From Sacculina carcini (lineage: Eukaryota > Arthropoda > Thecostraca > Sacculinidae), in assembly GCA_916048095.2 (NCBI GenBank), contig OU696582.1:9232449-9296448 (forward strand): a stretch of DNA of 64,000 nt, in the 5' to 3' direction. The notes under the pieces were generated by a model. That model saw only the letters and a program-made list of their open reading frames with translations. It was not told the DNA's origin and did not search any database. The position numbers and the translations under genes are program-made. Positions 37,008 to 48,200 of this stretch are shown one piece after another (position 1 is the first letter of the stretch; each line of letters begins with the position of its first letter).

Positions 37008-40000
37008 CCTAAGTGTGCCCTAAGTGTTACCTAAGTGTGCCCTAAGTGTTACCTAAGTGTGCCCTAAGTGTTACCTAAGTGTGCCCTAAGTGTTACCTAA
37101 GTGTGCCCTAAGTGTTACCTAAGTGTGCCCTAAGTGTTACCTAAGTGTGCCCTAAGTGTTACCTAAGTGTGCCCTAAGTGTTACCTAAGTGTGCCCTAAG
37201 TGTTACCTAAGTGTTACCTAACTGTTACCTAAGTGTGCCCTAAGTGTTACCTAAGTGTGCCCTAAGTGTTACCTAAGTGTGCCCTAAGTGTTACCTAAGT
37301 GTGCCCTAAGTGTTACCTAAGTGTGCCCTAACTGTTACCTAAGTGTGCCCTAACTGTTACCTAAGTGTGCCCTAAGTGTGCCCTAACTGTTACCTAAGTG
37401 TGCCCTAAGTGTTACCTAAGTGTGCCCTAAGTGTTACCTAAGTGTTACCTAAGTGTGCCCTAAGTGTTACCTAAGTGTGCCCTAAGTGTTACCTAAGTGT
37501 GCCCTAAGTGTTACCTAAGTGTGCCCTAAGTGTTACCTAAGTGTGCCCTAAGTGTTACCTAAGTGTGCCCTAAGTGTTACCTAAGTGTGCCCTAAGTGTT
37601 ACCTAAGTGTTACCTAAGTGTTACCTAAGTGTTACCTAAGTGTGCCCTAAGTGTGCCCCAAGTGTTACCTAAGTGTTACCTAAGTGTGCCCTAAGTGTTA
37701 CCTAAGTGTGCCCTAAGTGTTACCTAAGTGTGCCCTAAGTGTTACCTAAGTGTGCCCTAAGTGTGCCCTAAGTGTTACCTAAGTGTTACCTAAGTGTTAC
37801 CTAAGTGTTACCTAAGTGTTACCTAAGTGTTACCTAAGTGTACCCTAAGTGTTACCAAGTGTTACCTAAGTGTTACCTAAGTGTTACCTAAGTGTTACCT
37901 AAGTGTTACCTAAGTGTTACCTAAGTGTTACCTAAGTGTTACCTAAGTGTTACCTAAGTGTTACCTAAGTGTTACCTAAGTGTGCCCTAAGTGTGCCCTA
38001 AGTGTTACCTAAGTGCGCCCTAACTGTTACCTAAGTGTGCCCTAAGTGTTACCTAAGTGTTACCTAAGTGTGCCCTAAGTGTGCCCCAAGTGTTACCTAA
38101 GTGTTACCTAAGTGTGCCCTAAGTGTTACCTAAGTGTGCCCTAAGTGTTACCTAAGTGTGCCCTAAGTGTTACCTAAGTGTGCCCTAAGTGTGCCCTAAG
38201 TGTTACCTAAGTGTTACCTAAGTGTTACCTAAGTGTTACCTAAGTGTTACCTAAGTGTTACCTAAGTGTTACCTAAGTGTTACCTAAGTGTTACCTAAGT
38301 GTACCCTAAGTGTTACCAAGTGTTACCTAAGTGTTACCTAAGTGTACCCTAAGTGTTACCTAAGTGTGCCCTAAGTGTTACCTAAGTGTGCCCTAAGTGT
38401 GCCCTAAGTGTTACCTAAGTGTTACCTAAGTGTTACCTAAGTGTTACCTAAGTGTTACCTAAGTGTTACCTAAGTGTACCCTAAGTGTTACCAAGTGTTA
38501 CCTAAGTGTTACCTAAGTGTTACCTAAGTGTTACCTAAGTGTTACCTAAGTGTTACCTAAGTGTTACCTAAGTGTTACCTAAGTGTTACCTAAGTGTTAC
38601 CTAAGTGTGCCCTAAGTGTGCCCTAAGTGTTACCTAAGTGCGCCCTAACTGTTACCTAAGTGTGCCCTAACTGTTACCTAAGTGTGCCCTAAGTGTTACC
38701 TAAGTGTACCCTAAGTGTTACCTAAGTGTACCCTAAGTGTTAACTAAGTGTACCCTAAGTGTTACCTAAGTGTTACCTAAGTGTGCCCTAAGTGTTACCT
38801 AAGTGTTACCTAAGTGTGCCCTAAGTGTAGCCTAAGTGTAGCCTAAGTGTTACCTAAGTGTTACCTAAGTGTTACCTAAGTGTGCCCTAAGTGTGCCCTA
38901 AGTGTTACCTAAGTGTTACCTAAGTGTTACCTAAGTGTGCCCTAAGTGTTACCTAAGTGTGCCCTAAGTGTTACCTAAGTGTGCCCTAACTGTTACCTAA
39001 GTGTGCCCTAAGTGTTACCTAAGTGTTACCTAAGTGTGCCCTAAGTGTTACCTAAGTGTGCCCTAAGTGTTACCTAAGTGTGCCCTAAGTGTTACCTAAG
39101 TGTGCCCTAAGTGTTACCTAAGTGTGCCCTAAGTGTTGCCTAAGTGTGCCCTAAGTGTTACCTAAGTGTTACCTAAGTGTTACCTAACTGTTACCTAAGT
39201 GTGCCCTAAGTGTTACCTAAGTGTGCCCTAAGTGTTACCTAAGTGTGCCCTAAGTGTTACCTAAGTGTGCCCTAAGTGTTACCTAAGTGTGCCCTAACTG
39301 TTACCTAAGTGTGCCCTAACTGTTACCTAAGTGTGCCCTAAGTGTTACCTAAGTGTTACCTAAGTGTGCCCTAAGTGTTACCTAAGTGTGCCCTAAGTGT
39401 TACCTAAGTGTGCCCTAAGTGTTACCTAAGTGTGCCCTAAGTGTTACCTAAGTGTTACCTAAGTGTTACCTAAGTGTTACCCAAGTGTTACCTAAGTGTT
39501 ACCTAAGTGTGCCCTAAGTGTTACCTAAGTGTGCCCTAACTGTTACCTAAGTGTTACCTAACTGTTACCTAAGTGTGCCCTAAGTGTTACCTAAGTGTGC
39601 CCTAAGTGTTACCTAAGTGTGCCCTAAGTGTTACCTAAGTGTGCCCTAAGTGTTACCTAAGTGTGCCCTAACTGTTACCTAAGTGTGCCCTAAGTGTTAC
39701 CTAAGTGTGCCCTAAGTGTTACCTAAGTGTGCCCTAAGTGTTACCTAAGTGTGCCCTAAGTGTTACCTAAGTGTGCCCTAACTGTTACCTAAGTGTGCCC
39801 TAACTGTTACCTAAGTGTTACCTAAGTGTTACCTAAGTGTTACCTAAGTGTTACCTAAGTGTTACCTAAGTGTTACCTAAGTGTTACCTAAGTGTTACCT
39901 AAGTGTTACCTAAGTGTTACCTAAATGTGCCCTAAGTGTGCCCTAAGTGTGCCCTAAGTGTTACCTAAGTGTGCCCTAAGTGTTACCTAAGTGTGCCCTA

Positions 40001-40199
40001 AGTGTTACCTAAGTGTGCCCTAAGTGTTACCTAAGTGTGCCCTAAGTGTTACCTAAGTGTGCCCTAAGTGTTACCTAAGTGTTACCTAAGTGTTACCTAA
40101 CTGTGCCCTAAGTGTTACCTAAGTGTGCCCTAAGTGTTACCTAAGTGTGCCCTAAGTGTTACCTAAGTGTGCCCTAAGTGTTACCTAAGTGTGCCCTAA
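37008..40199 (+). repeat. 3,192-bp repeat, copy 1 (5,100-bp offset)
   Basis: Line-by-line reading shows 37008-40199 and 42108-45299 to be the same, with no mismatch noticed over 3,192 bp. The segment includes four J units (37855, 38316, 38491 and their partners 42955, 43416, 43591; plus shared flanks), F units, the HpaI unit (38739 and 43839), and K (39923 and 45023). Outside it the two sides differ at once: a K unit plus a B triplet on the left of copy 1 against A-B alternation on the left of copy 2, and a C unit at 40199-40209 against an A unit at 45299-45309 on the right. One recent duplication or gene-conversion tract is implied. (Three J sites per copy are listed; I did not confirm a fourth.). 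Confidence 0.93.
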
Positions 40200-40822
40200 C
40201 TGTTACCTAAGTGTGCCCTAAGTGTGCCCTAACTGTTACCTAAGTGTGCCCTAAGTGTTACCTAAGTGTGCCCTAAGTGTTACCTAAGTGTTACCTAAGT
40301 GTGCCCTAAGTGTTACCTAAGTGTGCCCTAAGTGTTACCTAAGTGTGCCCTAAGTGTTACCTAAGTGTGCCCTAAGTTTCACCTAAGTGTTTCCTAACTG
40401 TTACCTAAGTGTGCCCTAAGTGTTACCTAAGTGTGCCCTAAGTGTTACCTAAGTGTGCCCTAAGTGTTACCTAAGTGTGCCCTAAGTGTTACCTAAGTGT
40501 GCCCTAAGTGTTACCTAAGTGTTACCTAAGTGTGCCCTAAGTGTTACCTAAGTGTGCCCTAAGTGTTACCTAAGTGTGCCCTAAGTGTTACCTAAGTGTG
40601 CCCTAAGTGTTGCCTAAGTGTGCCCTAAGTGTTACCTAAGTGTTACCTAAGTGTTACCTAAGTGTTACCTAAGTGTGCCCTAAGTGTTACCTAAGTGTGC
40701 CCTAACTGTTACCTAAGTGTGCCCTAAGTGTTACCTAAGTGTACCCTAAGTGTTACCTAAGTGTGCCCTAAGTGTTACCTAAGTGTGCCCTAAGTGTGCC
40801 CTAAGTGTTACCTAAGTGTTAC

Positions 40823-42024
40823 CTAAGTGTTACCTAAGTGTTACCTAAGTGTTACCTAAGTGTTACCTAAGTGTACCCTAAGTGTTACCAAGTGTTACCT
40901 AAGTGTTACCTAAGTGTTACCTAAGTGTTACCTAAGTGTTACCTAAGTGTTACCTAAGTGTTACCTAAGTGTTACCTAAGTGTTACCTAAGTGTTACCTA
41001 AGTGTGCCCTAAGTGTGCCCTAAGTGTTACCTAAGTGCGCCCTAACTGTTACCTAAGTGTGCCCTAACTGTTACCTAAGTGTGCCCTAAGTGTTACCTAA
41101 GTGTACCCTAAGTGTTACCTAAGTGTACCCTAAGTGTTAACTAAGTGTACCCTAAGTGTTACCTAAGTGTTACCTAAGTGTGCCCTAAGTGTTACCTAAG
41201 TGTTACCTAAGTGTGCCCTAAGTGTAGCCTAAGTGTAGCCTAAGTGTTACCTAAGTGTTACCTAAGTGTTACCTAAGTGTGCCCTAAGTGTGCCCTAAGT
41301 GTTACCTAAGTGTTACCTAAGTGTTACCTAAGTGTGCCCTAAGTGTTACCTAAGTGTGCCCTAAGTGTTACCTAAGTGTGCCCTAACTGTTACCTAAGTG
41401 TGCCCTAAGTGTTACCTAAGTGTTACCTAAGTGTGCCCTAAGTGTTACCTAAGTGTGCCCTAAGTGTTACCTAAGTGTGCCCTAAGTGTTACCTAAGTGT
41501 GCCCTAAGTGTTACCTAAGTGTGCCCTAAGTGTTGCCTAAGTGTGCCCTAAGTGTTACCTAAGTGTTACCTAAGTGTTACCTAACTGTTACCTAAGTGTG
41601 CCCTAAGTGTTACCTAAGTGTGCCCTAAGTGTTACCTAAGTGTGCCCTAAGTGTTACCTAAGTGTGCCCTAAGTGTTACCTAAGTGTGCCCTAACTGTTA
41701 CCTAAGTGTGCCCTAACTGTTACCTAAGTGTGCCCTAAGTGTTACCTAAGTGTTACCTAAGTGTGCCCTAAGTGTTACCTAAGTGTGCCCTAAGTGTTAC
41801 CTAAGTGTGCCCTAAGTGTTACCTAAGTGTGCCCTAAGTGTTACCTAAGTGTTACCTAAGTGTTACCTAAGTGTTACCCAAGTGTTACCTAAGTGTTACC
41901 TAAGTGTGCCCTAAGTGTTACCTAAGTGTGCCCTAACTGTTACCTAAGTGTTACCTAACTGTTACCTAAGTGTGCCCTAAGTGTTACCTAAGTGTGCCCT
42001 AAGTGTTACCTAAGTGTGCCCTAA
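40823..42024 (+). repeat. 1.2-kb repeat, copy 1 (10,170-bp offset)
   Basis: Matches 50993-52194. Offsets of 10,170 are seen at the J unit (40888 and 51058), the HpaI unit (41136 and 51306), the E pair (41221 and 51391), ACCCAAG before 41881/52051, and the A-C junction (41959 and 52129). It ends where a C unit at 42025 faces a G-type base at 52195. Confidence 0.8.
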
Positions 42025-42107
42025 CTGTTACCTAAGTGTGCCCTAACTGTTACCTAAGTGTGCCCTAAGTGTTACCTAAGTGTTACCTAAGTGTGCCCTA
42101 AGTGTTA

Positions 42108-45100
42108 CCTAAGTGTGCCCTAAGTGTTACCTAAGTGTGCCCTAAGTGTTACCTAAGTGTGCCCTAAGTGTTACCTAAGTGTGCCCTAAGTGTTACCTAA
42201 GTGTGCCCTAAGTGTTACCTAAGTGTGCCCTAAGTGTTACCTAAGTGTGCCCTAAGTGTTACCTAAGTGTGCCCTAAGTGTTACCTAAGTGTGCCCTAAG
42301 TGTTACCTAAGTGTTACCTAACTGTTACCTAAGTGTGCCCTAAGTGTTACCTAAGTGTGCCCTAAGTGTTACCTAAGTGTGCCCTAAGTGTTACCTAAGT
42401 GTGCCCTAAGTGTTACCTAAGTGTGCCCTAACTGTTACCTAAGTGTGCCCTAACTGTTACCTAAGTGTGCCCTAAGTGTGCCCTAACTGTTACCTAAGTG
42501 TGCCCTAAGTGTTACCTAAGTGTGCCCTAAGTGTTACCTAAGTGTTACCTAAGTGTGCCCTAAGTGTTACCTAAGTGTGCCCTAAGTGTTACCTAAGTGT
42601 GCCCTAAGTGTTACCTAAGTGTGCCCTAAGTGTTACCTAAGTGTGCCCTAAGTGTTACCTAAGTGTGCCCTAAGTGTTACCTAAGTGTGCCCTAAGTGTT
42701 ACCTAAGTGTTACCTAAGTGTTACCTAAGTGTTACCTAAGTGTGCCCTAAGTGTGCCCCAAGTGTTACCTAAGTGTTACCTAAGTGTGCCCTAAGTGTTA
42801 CCTAAGTGTGCCCTAAGTGTTACCTAAGTGTGCCCTAAGTGTTACCTAAGTGTGCCCTAAGTGTGCCCTAAGTGTTACCTAAGTGTTACCTAAGTGTTAC
42901 CTAAGTGTTACCTAAGTGTTACCTAAGTGTTACCTAAGTGTACCCTAAGTGTTACCAAGTGTTACCTAAGTGTTACCTAAGTGTTACCTAAGTGTTACCT
43001 AAGTGTTACCTAAGTGTTACCTAAGTGTTACCTAAGTGTTACCTAAGTGTTACCTAAGTGTTACCTAAGTGTTACCTAAGTGTGCCCTAAGTGTGCCCTA
43101 AGTGTTACCTAAGTGCGCCCTAACTGTTACCTAAGTGTGCCCTAAGTGTTACCTAAGTGTTACCTAAGTGTGCCCTAAGTGTGCCCCAAGTGTTACCTAA
43201 GTGTTACCTAAGTGTGCCCTAAGTGTTACCTAAGTGTGCCCTAAGTGTTACCTAAGTGTGCCCTAAGTGTTACCTAAGTGTGCCCTAAGTGTGCCCTAAG
43301 TGTTACCTAAGTGTTACCTAAGTGTTACCTAAGTGTTACCTAAGTGTTACCTAAGTGTTACCTAAGTGTTACCTAAGTGTTACCTAAGTGTTACCTAAGT
43401 GTACCCTAAGTGTTACCAAGTGTTACCTAAGTGTTACCTAAGTGTACCCTAAGTGTTACCTAAGTGTGCCCTAAGTGTTACCTAAGTGTGCCCTAAGTGT
43501 GCCCTAAGTGTTACCTAAGTGTTACCTAAGTGTTACCTAAGTGTTACCTAAGTGTTACCTAAGTGTTACCTAAGTGTACCCTAAGTGTTACCAAGTGTTA
43601 CCTAAGTGTTACCTAAGTGTTACCTAAGTGTTACCTAAGTGTTACCTAAGTGTTACCTAAGTGTTACCTAAGTGTTACCTAAGTGTTACCTAAGTGTTAC
43701 CTAAGTGTGCCCTAAGTGTGCCCTAAGTGTTACCTAAGTGCGCCCTAACTGTTACCTAAGTGTGCCCTAACTGTTACCTAAGTGTGCCCTAAGTGTTACC
43801 TAAGTGTACCCTAAGTGTTACCTAAGTGTACCCTAAGTGTTAACTAAGTGTACCCTAAGTGTTACCTAAGTGTTACCTAAGTGTGCCCTAAGTGTTACCT
43901 AAGTGTTACCTAAGTGTGCCCTAAGTGTAGCCTAAGTGTAGCCTAAGTGTTACCTAAGTGTTACCTAAGTGTTACCTAAGTGTGCCCTAAGTGTGCCCTA
44001 AGTGTTACCTAAGTGTTACCTAAGTGTTACCTAAGTGTGCCCTAAGTGTTACCTAAGTGTGCCCTAAGTGTTACCTAAGTGTGCCCTAACTGTTACCTAA
44101 GTGTGCCCTAAGTGTTACCTAAGTGTTACCTAAGTGTGCCCTAAGTGTTACCTAAGTGTGCCCTAAGTGTTACCTAAGTGTGCCCTAAGTGTTACCTAAG
44201 TGTGCCCTAAGTGTTACCTAAGTGTGCCCTAAGTGTTGCCTAAGTGTGCCCTAAGTGTTACCTAAGTGTTACCTAAGTGTTACCTAACTGTTACCTAAGT
44301 GTGCCCTAAGTGTTACCTAAGTGTGCCCTAAGTGTTACCTAAGTGTGCCCTAAGTGTTACCTAAGTGTGCCCTAAGTGTTACCTAAGTGTGCCCTAACTG
44401 TTACCTAAGTGTGCCCTAACTGTTACCTAAGTGTGCCCTAAGTGTTACCTAAGTGTTACCTAAGTGTGCCCTAAGTGTTACCTAAGTGTGCCCTAAGTGT
44501 TACCTAAGTGTGCCCTAAGTGTTACCTAAGTGTGCCCTAAGTGTTACCTAAGTGTTACCTAAGTGTTACCTAAGTGTTACCCAAGTGTTACCTAAGTGTT
44601 ACCTAAGTGTGCCCTAAGTGTTACCTAAGTGTGCCCTAACTGTTACCTAAGTGTTACCTAACTGTTACCTAAGTGTGCCCTAAGTGTTACCTAAGTGTGC
44701 CCTAAGTGTTACCTAAGTGTGCCCTAAGTGTTACCTAAGTGTGCCCTAAGTGTTACCTAAGTGTGCCCTAACTGTTACCTAAGTGTGCCCTAAGTGTTAC
44801 CTAAGTGTGCCCTAAGTGTTACCTAAGTGTGCCCTAAGTGTTACCTAAGTGTGCCCTAAGTGTTACCTAAGTGTGCCCTAACTGTTACCTAAGTGTGCCC
44901 TAACTGTTACCTAAGTGTTACCTAAGTGTTACCTAAGTGTTACCTAAGTGTTACCTAAGTGTTACCTAAGTGTTACCTAAGTGTTACCTAAGTGTTACCT
45001 AAGTGTTACCTAAGTGTTACCTAAATGTGCCCTAAGTGTGCCCTAAGTGTGCCCTAAGTGTTACCTAAGTGTGCCCTAAGTGTTACCTAAGTGTGCCCTA

Positions 45101-45299
45101 AGTGTTACCTAAGTGTGCCCTAAGTGTTACCTAAGTGTGCCCTAAGTGTTACCTAAGTGTGCCCTAAGTGTTACCTAAGTGTTACCTAAGTGTTACCTAA
45201 CTGTGCCCTAAGTGTTACCTAAGTGTGCCCTAAGTGTTACCTAAGTGTGCCCTAAGTGTTACCTAAGTGTGCCCTAAGTGTTACCTAAGTGTGCCCTAA
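42108..45299 (+). repeat. 3,192-bp repeat, copy 2 (5,100-bp offset)
   Basis: The partner of 37008-40199, apparently identical in every line compared. Its right edge (45299) lies about 100 bp from the left edge of the 5.9-kb pair (45202), so a breakpoint cluster sits at about 45.20-45.30 kb. Confidence 0.93.
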
Positions 45300-48200
45300 G
45301 TGTTACCTAAGTGTTACCTAAGTGTGCCCTAAGTGTTACCTAAGTGTGCCCTAAGTGTTACCTAAGTGTGCCCTAAGTGTTACCTAAGTGTGCCCTAAGT
45401 GTTGCCTAAGTGTGCCCTAAGTGTTACCTAAGTGTTACCTAAGTGTTACCTAAGTGTTACCTAAGTGTGCCCTAAGTGTTACCTAAGTGTGCCCTAACTG
45501 TTACCTAAGTGTGCCCTAAGTGTTACCTAAGTGTACCCTAAGTGTTACCTAAGTGTGCCCTAAGTGTTACCTAAGTGTGCCCTAAGTGTGCCCTAAGTGT
45601 TACCTAAGTGTTACCTAAGTGTTACCTAAGTGTTACCTAAGTGTTACCTAAGTGTTACCTAAGTGTACCCTAAGTGTTACCAAGTGTTACCTAAGTGTTA
45701 CCTAAGTGTTACCTAAGTGTTACCTAAGTGTTACCTAAGTGTTACCTAAGTGTTACCTAAGTGTTACCTAAGTGTTACCTAAGTGTTACCTAAGTGTGCC
45801 CTAAGTGTGCCCTAAGTGTTACCTAAGTGCGCCCTAACTGTTACCTAAGTGTGCCCTAACTGTTACCTAAGTGTGCCCTAAGTGTTACCTAAGTGTACCC
45901 TAAGTGTTACCTAAGTGTACCCTAAGTGTTAACTAAGTGTACCCTAAGTGTTACCTAAGTGTTACCTAAGTGTGCCCTAAGTGTTACCTAAGTGTTACCT
46001 AAGTGTGCCCTAAGTGTTACCTAAGTGTAGCCTAAGTGTTACCTAAGTGTTACCTAAGTGTTACCTAAGTGTGCCCTAAGTGTGCCCTAAGTGTTACCTA
46101 AGTGTTACCTAAGTGTTACCTAAGTGTGCCCTAAGTGTTACCTAAGTGTGCCCTAAGTGTTACCTAAGTGTGCCCTAACTGTTACCTAAGTGTGCCCTAA
46201 GTGTTACCTAAGTGTTACCTAAGTGTGCCCTAAGTGTTACCTAAGTGTGCCCTAAGTGTTACCTAAGTGTGCCCTAAGTGTTACCTAAGTGTGCCCTAAG
46301 TGTTACCTAAGTGTGCCCTAAGTGTTGCCTAAGTGTGCCCTAAGTGTTACCTAAGTGTTACCTAAGTGTTACCTAACTGTTACCTAAGTGTGCCCTAAGT
46401 GTTACCTAAGTGTGCCCTAAGTGTTACCTAAGTGTGCCCTAAGTGTTACCTAAGTGTGCCCTAAGTGTTACCTAAGTGTGCCCTAACTGTTACCTAAGTG
46501 TGCCCTAACTGTTACCTAAGTGTGCCCTAAGTGTTACCTAAGTGTTACCTAAGTGTGCCCTAAGTGTTACCTAAGTGTGCCCTAAGTGTTACCTAAGTGT
46601 GCCCTAAGTGTTACCTAAGTGTGCCCTAAGTGTTACCTAAGTGTTACCTAAGTGTTACCTAAGTGTTACCCAAGTGTTACCTAAGTGTTACCTAAGTGTG
46701 CCCTAAGTGTTACCTAAGTGTGCCCTAACTGTTACCTAAGTGTTACCTAACTGTTACCTAAGTGTGCCCTAAGTGTTACCTAAGTGTGCCCTAAGTGTTA
46801 CCTAAGTGTGCCCTAAGTGTTACCTAAGTGTGCCCTAAGTGTTACCTAAGTGTGCCCTAACTGTTACCTAAGTGTGCCCTAAGTGTGCCCTAACTGTTAC
46901 CTAAGTGTGCCCTAAGTGTTACCTAAGTGTGCCCTAAGTGTTACCTAAGTGTTACCTAAGTGTGCCCTAACTGTTACCTAAGTGTGCCCTAACTGTTACC
47001 TAAGTGTGCCCTAACTGTTACCTAAGTGTGCCCTAAGTGTTACCTAAGTGTTACCTAAGTGTGCCCTAAGTGTTACCTAAGTGTGCCCTAAGTGTTACCT
47101 AAGTGTGCCCTAAGTGTTACCTAAGTGTGCCCTAAGTGTTACCTAAGTGTTACCTAAGTGTTACCTAAGTTTTACCCAAGTGTTACCTAAGTGTTACCTA
47201 AGTGTGCCCTAAGTGTTACCTAAGTGTGCCCTAACTGTTACCTAAGTGTGCCCTAAGTGTTACCTAAGTGTGCCCTAAGTGTTACCTAAGTGTTACCTAA
47301 GTGTTACCTAAGTGTGCCCTAACTGTTACCTAAGTGTGCCCTAAGTGTTACCTAAGTGTTACCTATGTGTGCCCTAAGTGTTACTCAAGTGTTACCTAAG
47401 TGTGCCCTAAGTGTTACCTAAGTGTGCCCTAAGTGTTACCTAAGTGTGCCCTAAGTGTTACCTAAGTGTGCCCTAAGTGTTACCTAAGTGTGCCCTAAGT
47501 GTGCCCTAAGTGTTACCTAAGTGTGCCCTAAGTGTTACCTAAGTGTGCCCTAAGTGTTACCTAAGTGTGCCCTAAGTGTGCCCTAAGTGTTACCTAAGTG
47601 TGCCCTAAGTGTTACCTAAGTGTGCCCTAAGTGTTACCTAAGTGTGCCCTAAGTGTTACCTAAGTGTGCCCTAACTGTTACCTAAGTGTGCCCTAAGTGT
47701 TACCTAAGTGTTACCTAAGTGTGCCCTAAGTGTTACCTAAGTGTGCCCTAAGTGTTACCTAAGTGTGCCCTAAGTGTTACCTAAGTGTGCCCTAAGTGTT
47801 GCCTAAGTGTGCCCTAAGTGTTACCTAAGTGTTACCTAAGTGTTACCTAAGTGTTACCTAAGTGTGCCCTAAGTGTTACCTAAGTGTGCCCTAAGTGTGC
47901 CCTAAGTGTTACCTAAGTGTTACCTAAGTGTGCCCTAAGTGTTACCTAAGTGTGCCCTAAGTGTTACCTAAGTGTGCCCTAAGTGTTACCTAAGTGTGCC
48001 CTAAGTGTGCCCTAAGTGTTACCTAAGTGTTACCTAAGTGTGCCCTAAGTGTTACCTAAGTGTTACCTAAGTGTGCCCTAAGTGTAGCCTAAGTGTAGCC
48101 TAAGTGTTACCTAAGTGTTACCTAAGTGTGCCCTAAGTGTGCCCTAAGTGTTACCTAAGTGTGCCCTAAGTGTTACCTAAGTGTTACCTAACTGTTACCT

